A DNA stretch of 64,000 nt. It comes from Clostridia bacterium (GTDB lineage: Bacteria; Bacillota; Clostridia; Oscillospirales; Acutalibacteraceae). The notes below the pieces were generated by a model. The model was given only the letters and a program-made list of their open reading frames with translations, did not search any database and was not told the origin of the DNA. The DNA is taken from assembly GCA_017465505.1 (NCBI GenBank), contig JAFTWB010000009.1, positions 1 to 64,000 on the forward strand, given 5' to 3'. The position numbers and the translations under genes are program-made. Positions 63,319-64,000 of the stretch are shown piece after piece (positions within the stretch are counted from its first letter, which is position 1; the number at the start of each line of letters is the position of its first letter).

Positions 63319-63467
63319 GTTAAAGCACCTCCAGTTTTGATAAAAACAAAGCGGACAGAATAATCTGCCCGCACAATAATACAAGGAAATAAGGAAATAT
63401 CCCGTAATATTGACCCGTGCAGACAGCACCCCACAGGTGAAAGCTATTCGCTTTGCTTTATTATTAC
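63319..63467 (-). ncRNA. infC leader with attenuator (L20-leader type)
   Basis: About 150 nt separate the promoter from the infC start. It holds a leader terminator: GCGGACAGA (63351-63359) pairs with TCTGCCCGC (63364-63372), with TTTGTTTTT after it on the minus strand. Upstream, the GGTGCTGTCTGCAC segment (63430-63417) includes TCTGC, which could pair with the terminator's 5' arm and act as an antiterminator. Bacillus infC-rpmI-rplT is controlled this way by L20. Confidence 0.7.
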
Positions 63468-63473
63468 CTCAAG

Positions 63474-63502
63474 ATAATACACCCAAAGCCCCTATTTGTC
63501 AA
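63474..63502 (-). promoter_or_regulatory. SigA-type promoter of infC-rpmI-rplT
   Basis: On the minus strand TTGACA (63502-63497), 17 bases, TATTAT (63479-63474). Confidence 0.9.
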
Positions 63503-63528
63503 GGGTTTTTTAAAATTTTTTAAAGAAA

Positions 63529-63557
63529 TTGCATTCTTTGTAATTAAGTTTTATAAT
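63529..63557 (+). promoter_or_regulatory. SigA-type promoter of the right-edge membrane protein
   Basis: TTGCAT (63529-63534), 17 bases, TATAAT (63552-63557), divergent from the infC promoter. Confidence 0.8.
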
Positions 63558-63578
63558 AAAGTGAATTGGAGTGATTAT

Positions 63579-64000
63579 ATGATAGAAAATGTGTACGGTT
63601 ATCCTCCCGTAAACAATGAGGAATATGAAAAAGCTCAAATTAAACTGGCCGAAAAGCGAGCACTGAGAGGCAGATGTATTTCCTCGGGACTTCTTTGCTT
63701 AATAAGCTTATTTGCTTTTTCAATTCTTGCCTTAATCTTAAGTTCGATTATGTTGACAGGCTACGCAAATACACCTATGCTTGAAAATGACAAGTTTAGT
63801 CTTATTCCCGATATGCTCTTGAACTCTCTTGTTTCACTTATAGGTTTTGGTGTTGTATCGGTTTTGTTCTGCAAAATCACAAAAACGGATTTCAGCGAAA
63901 TTCTTCCCAGTGAAAGCATTTCATTTAAAAAGCTTGCAGGTGTTGTTGTAATCGGCTTTACGGTTTGTATGTGTGCTAATTACATTGCGCAGCTTTTTAA
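63579..64000 (+). CDS. N-terminal part of a membrane protein, probably CPBP-family protease
   Basis: The window ends inside this gene; 140 codons are visible. ATG 63579 has GGAGTG five bases upstream. A charged cytosolic N terminus of about 35 residues precedes a membrane span (GLLCLISLFAFSILALILSS), a second (SLVSLIGFGVVSVLF) and a third (LAGVVVIGFTVCMCANYI). This order, with the SFKKLAGVVVIGF step, is typical of clostridial CPBP intramembrane proteases. The catalytic EExxxR motif would lie beyond the edge, so the call is tentative. Confidence 0.55.
   Translation, partial: MIENVYGYPPVNNEEYEKAQIKLAEKRALRGRCISSGLLCLISLFAFSILALILSSIMLTGYANTPMLENDKFSLIPDMLLNSLVSLIGFGVVSVLFCKITKTDFSEILPSESISFKKLAGVVVIGFTVCMCANYIAQLF

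Overview
The window is a 64 kb chromosomal stretch from a spore-forming, low-to-moderate GC Gram-positive bacterium. The sporulation and germination genes (cwlJ, a gerQ-like gene, pro-sigK, cwlD, yunB), the Firmicutes-type gene orders (ylmE-sepF-ylmH-divIVA-ileS-lspA-rluD, plsX-rnc-smc-ftsY, dprA-topA-trmFO, infC-rpmI-rplT) and SigA-like promoters with 17-bp spacers point to class Clostridia. The overall style suggests Oscillospirales/Ruminococcaceae, but that is inference. No phage, transposon or CRISPR array lies inside the window.

Layout. Positions 1-172 hold the 5' half of a tRNA-Ser(CGA) on the minus strand, joined after the anticodon loop to non-tRNA sequence. Positions 0.2-11.6 kb carry mostly plus-strand genes: cwlJ-gerQ, prfC, sigK, cwlD, radA with a coupled DUF6873-like gene, and a Xer-type recombinase. 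Minus-strand hemW, feoAB and a small XRE regulator interrupt them. From 11.67 to 63.3 kb every gene lies on the minus strand. In transcription order the runs are: infC-rpmI-rplT-spoU methylase-dprA-topA-trmFO-plsX-rnc-Elp3-like-smc-ftsY-rdgB-yhbY-nadD-yqeK-rsfS-leuS; rpsU; pepP; efp-Asp/Cys-rich protein; yunB; miaB-ricA-like-mutS-mutL-miaA-HlyD-like-ylmE-sepF-ylmH-divIVA-ileS-lspA-rluD; rplS; lepB-rbgA-rnhB-yraN-M19 dipeptidase; and thrC-phosphoesterase-tig-clpP-clpX-lon-ysxC-lysA. The right edge holds the start of a plus-strand membrane protein, probably a CPBP protease.

How the genes work together. Most of the window is housekeeping: translation (IF3, L20, L35, L19, S21, EF-P, RF3, IleRS, LeuRS, tRNA modification), protein quality control (Tig, ClpXP, Lon), secretion (FtsY, LepB, LspA), DNA repair and chromosome maintenance (MutSL, RadA, DprA, TopA, SMC, Xer) and division (SepF, DivIVA). 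Sporulation genes are scattered as single units among these.

Points most worth a second look: two places (sigK and yunB) where the upstream gene's terminator hairpin also contains the Shine-Dalgarno of a mother-cell sporulation gene; an Asp/Cys-repeat protein with 27 cysteines; a perfect 28-30 bp palindrome with dif-like 11-6-11 geometry just upstream of the Xer gene, at the point where gene orientation converges; the interrupted tRNA-Ser; and an infC gene with an AUU start behind an L20-type attenuator leader.
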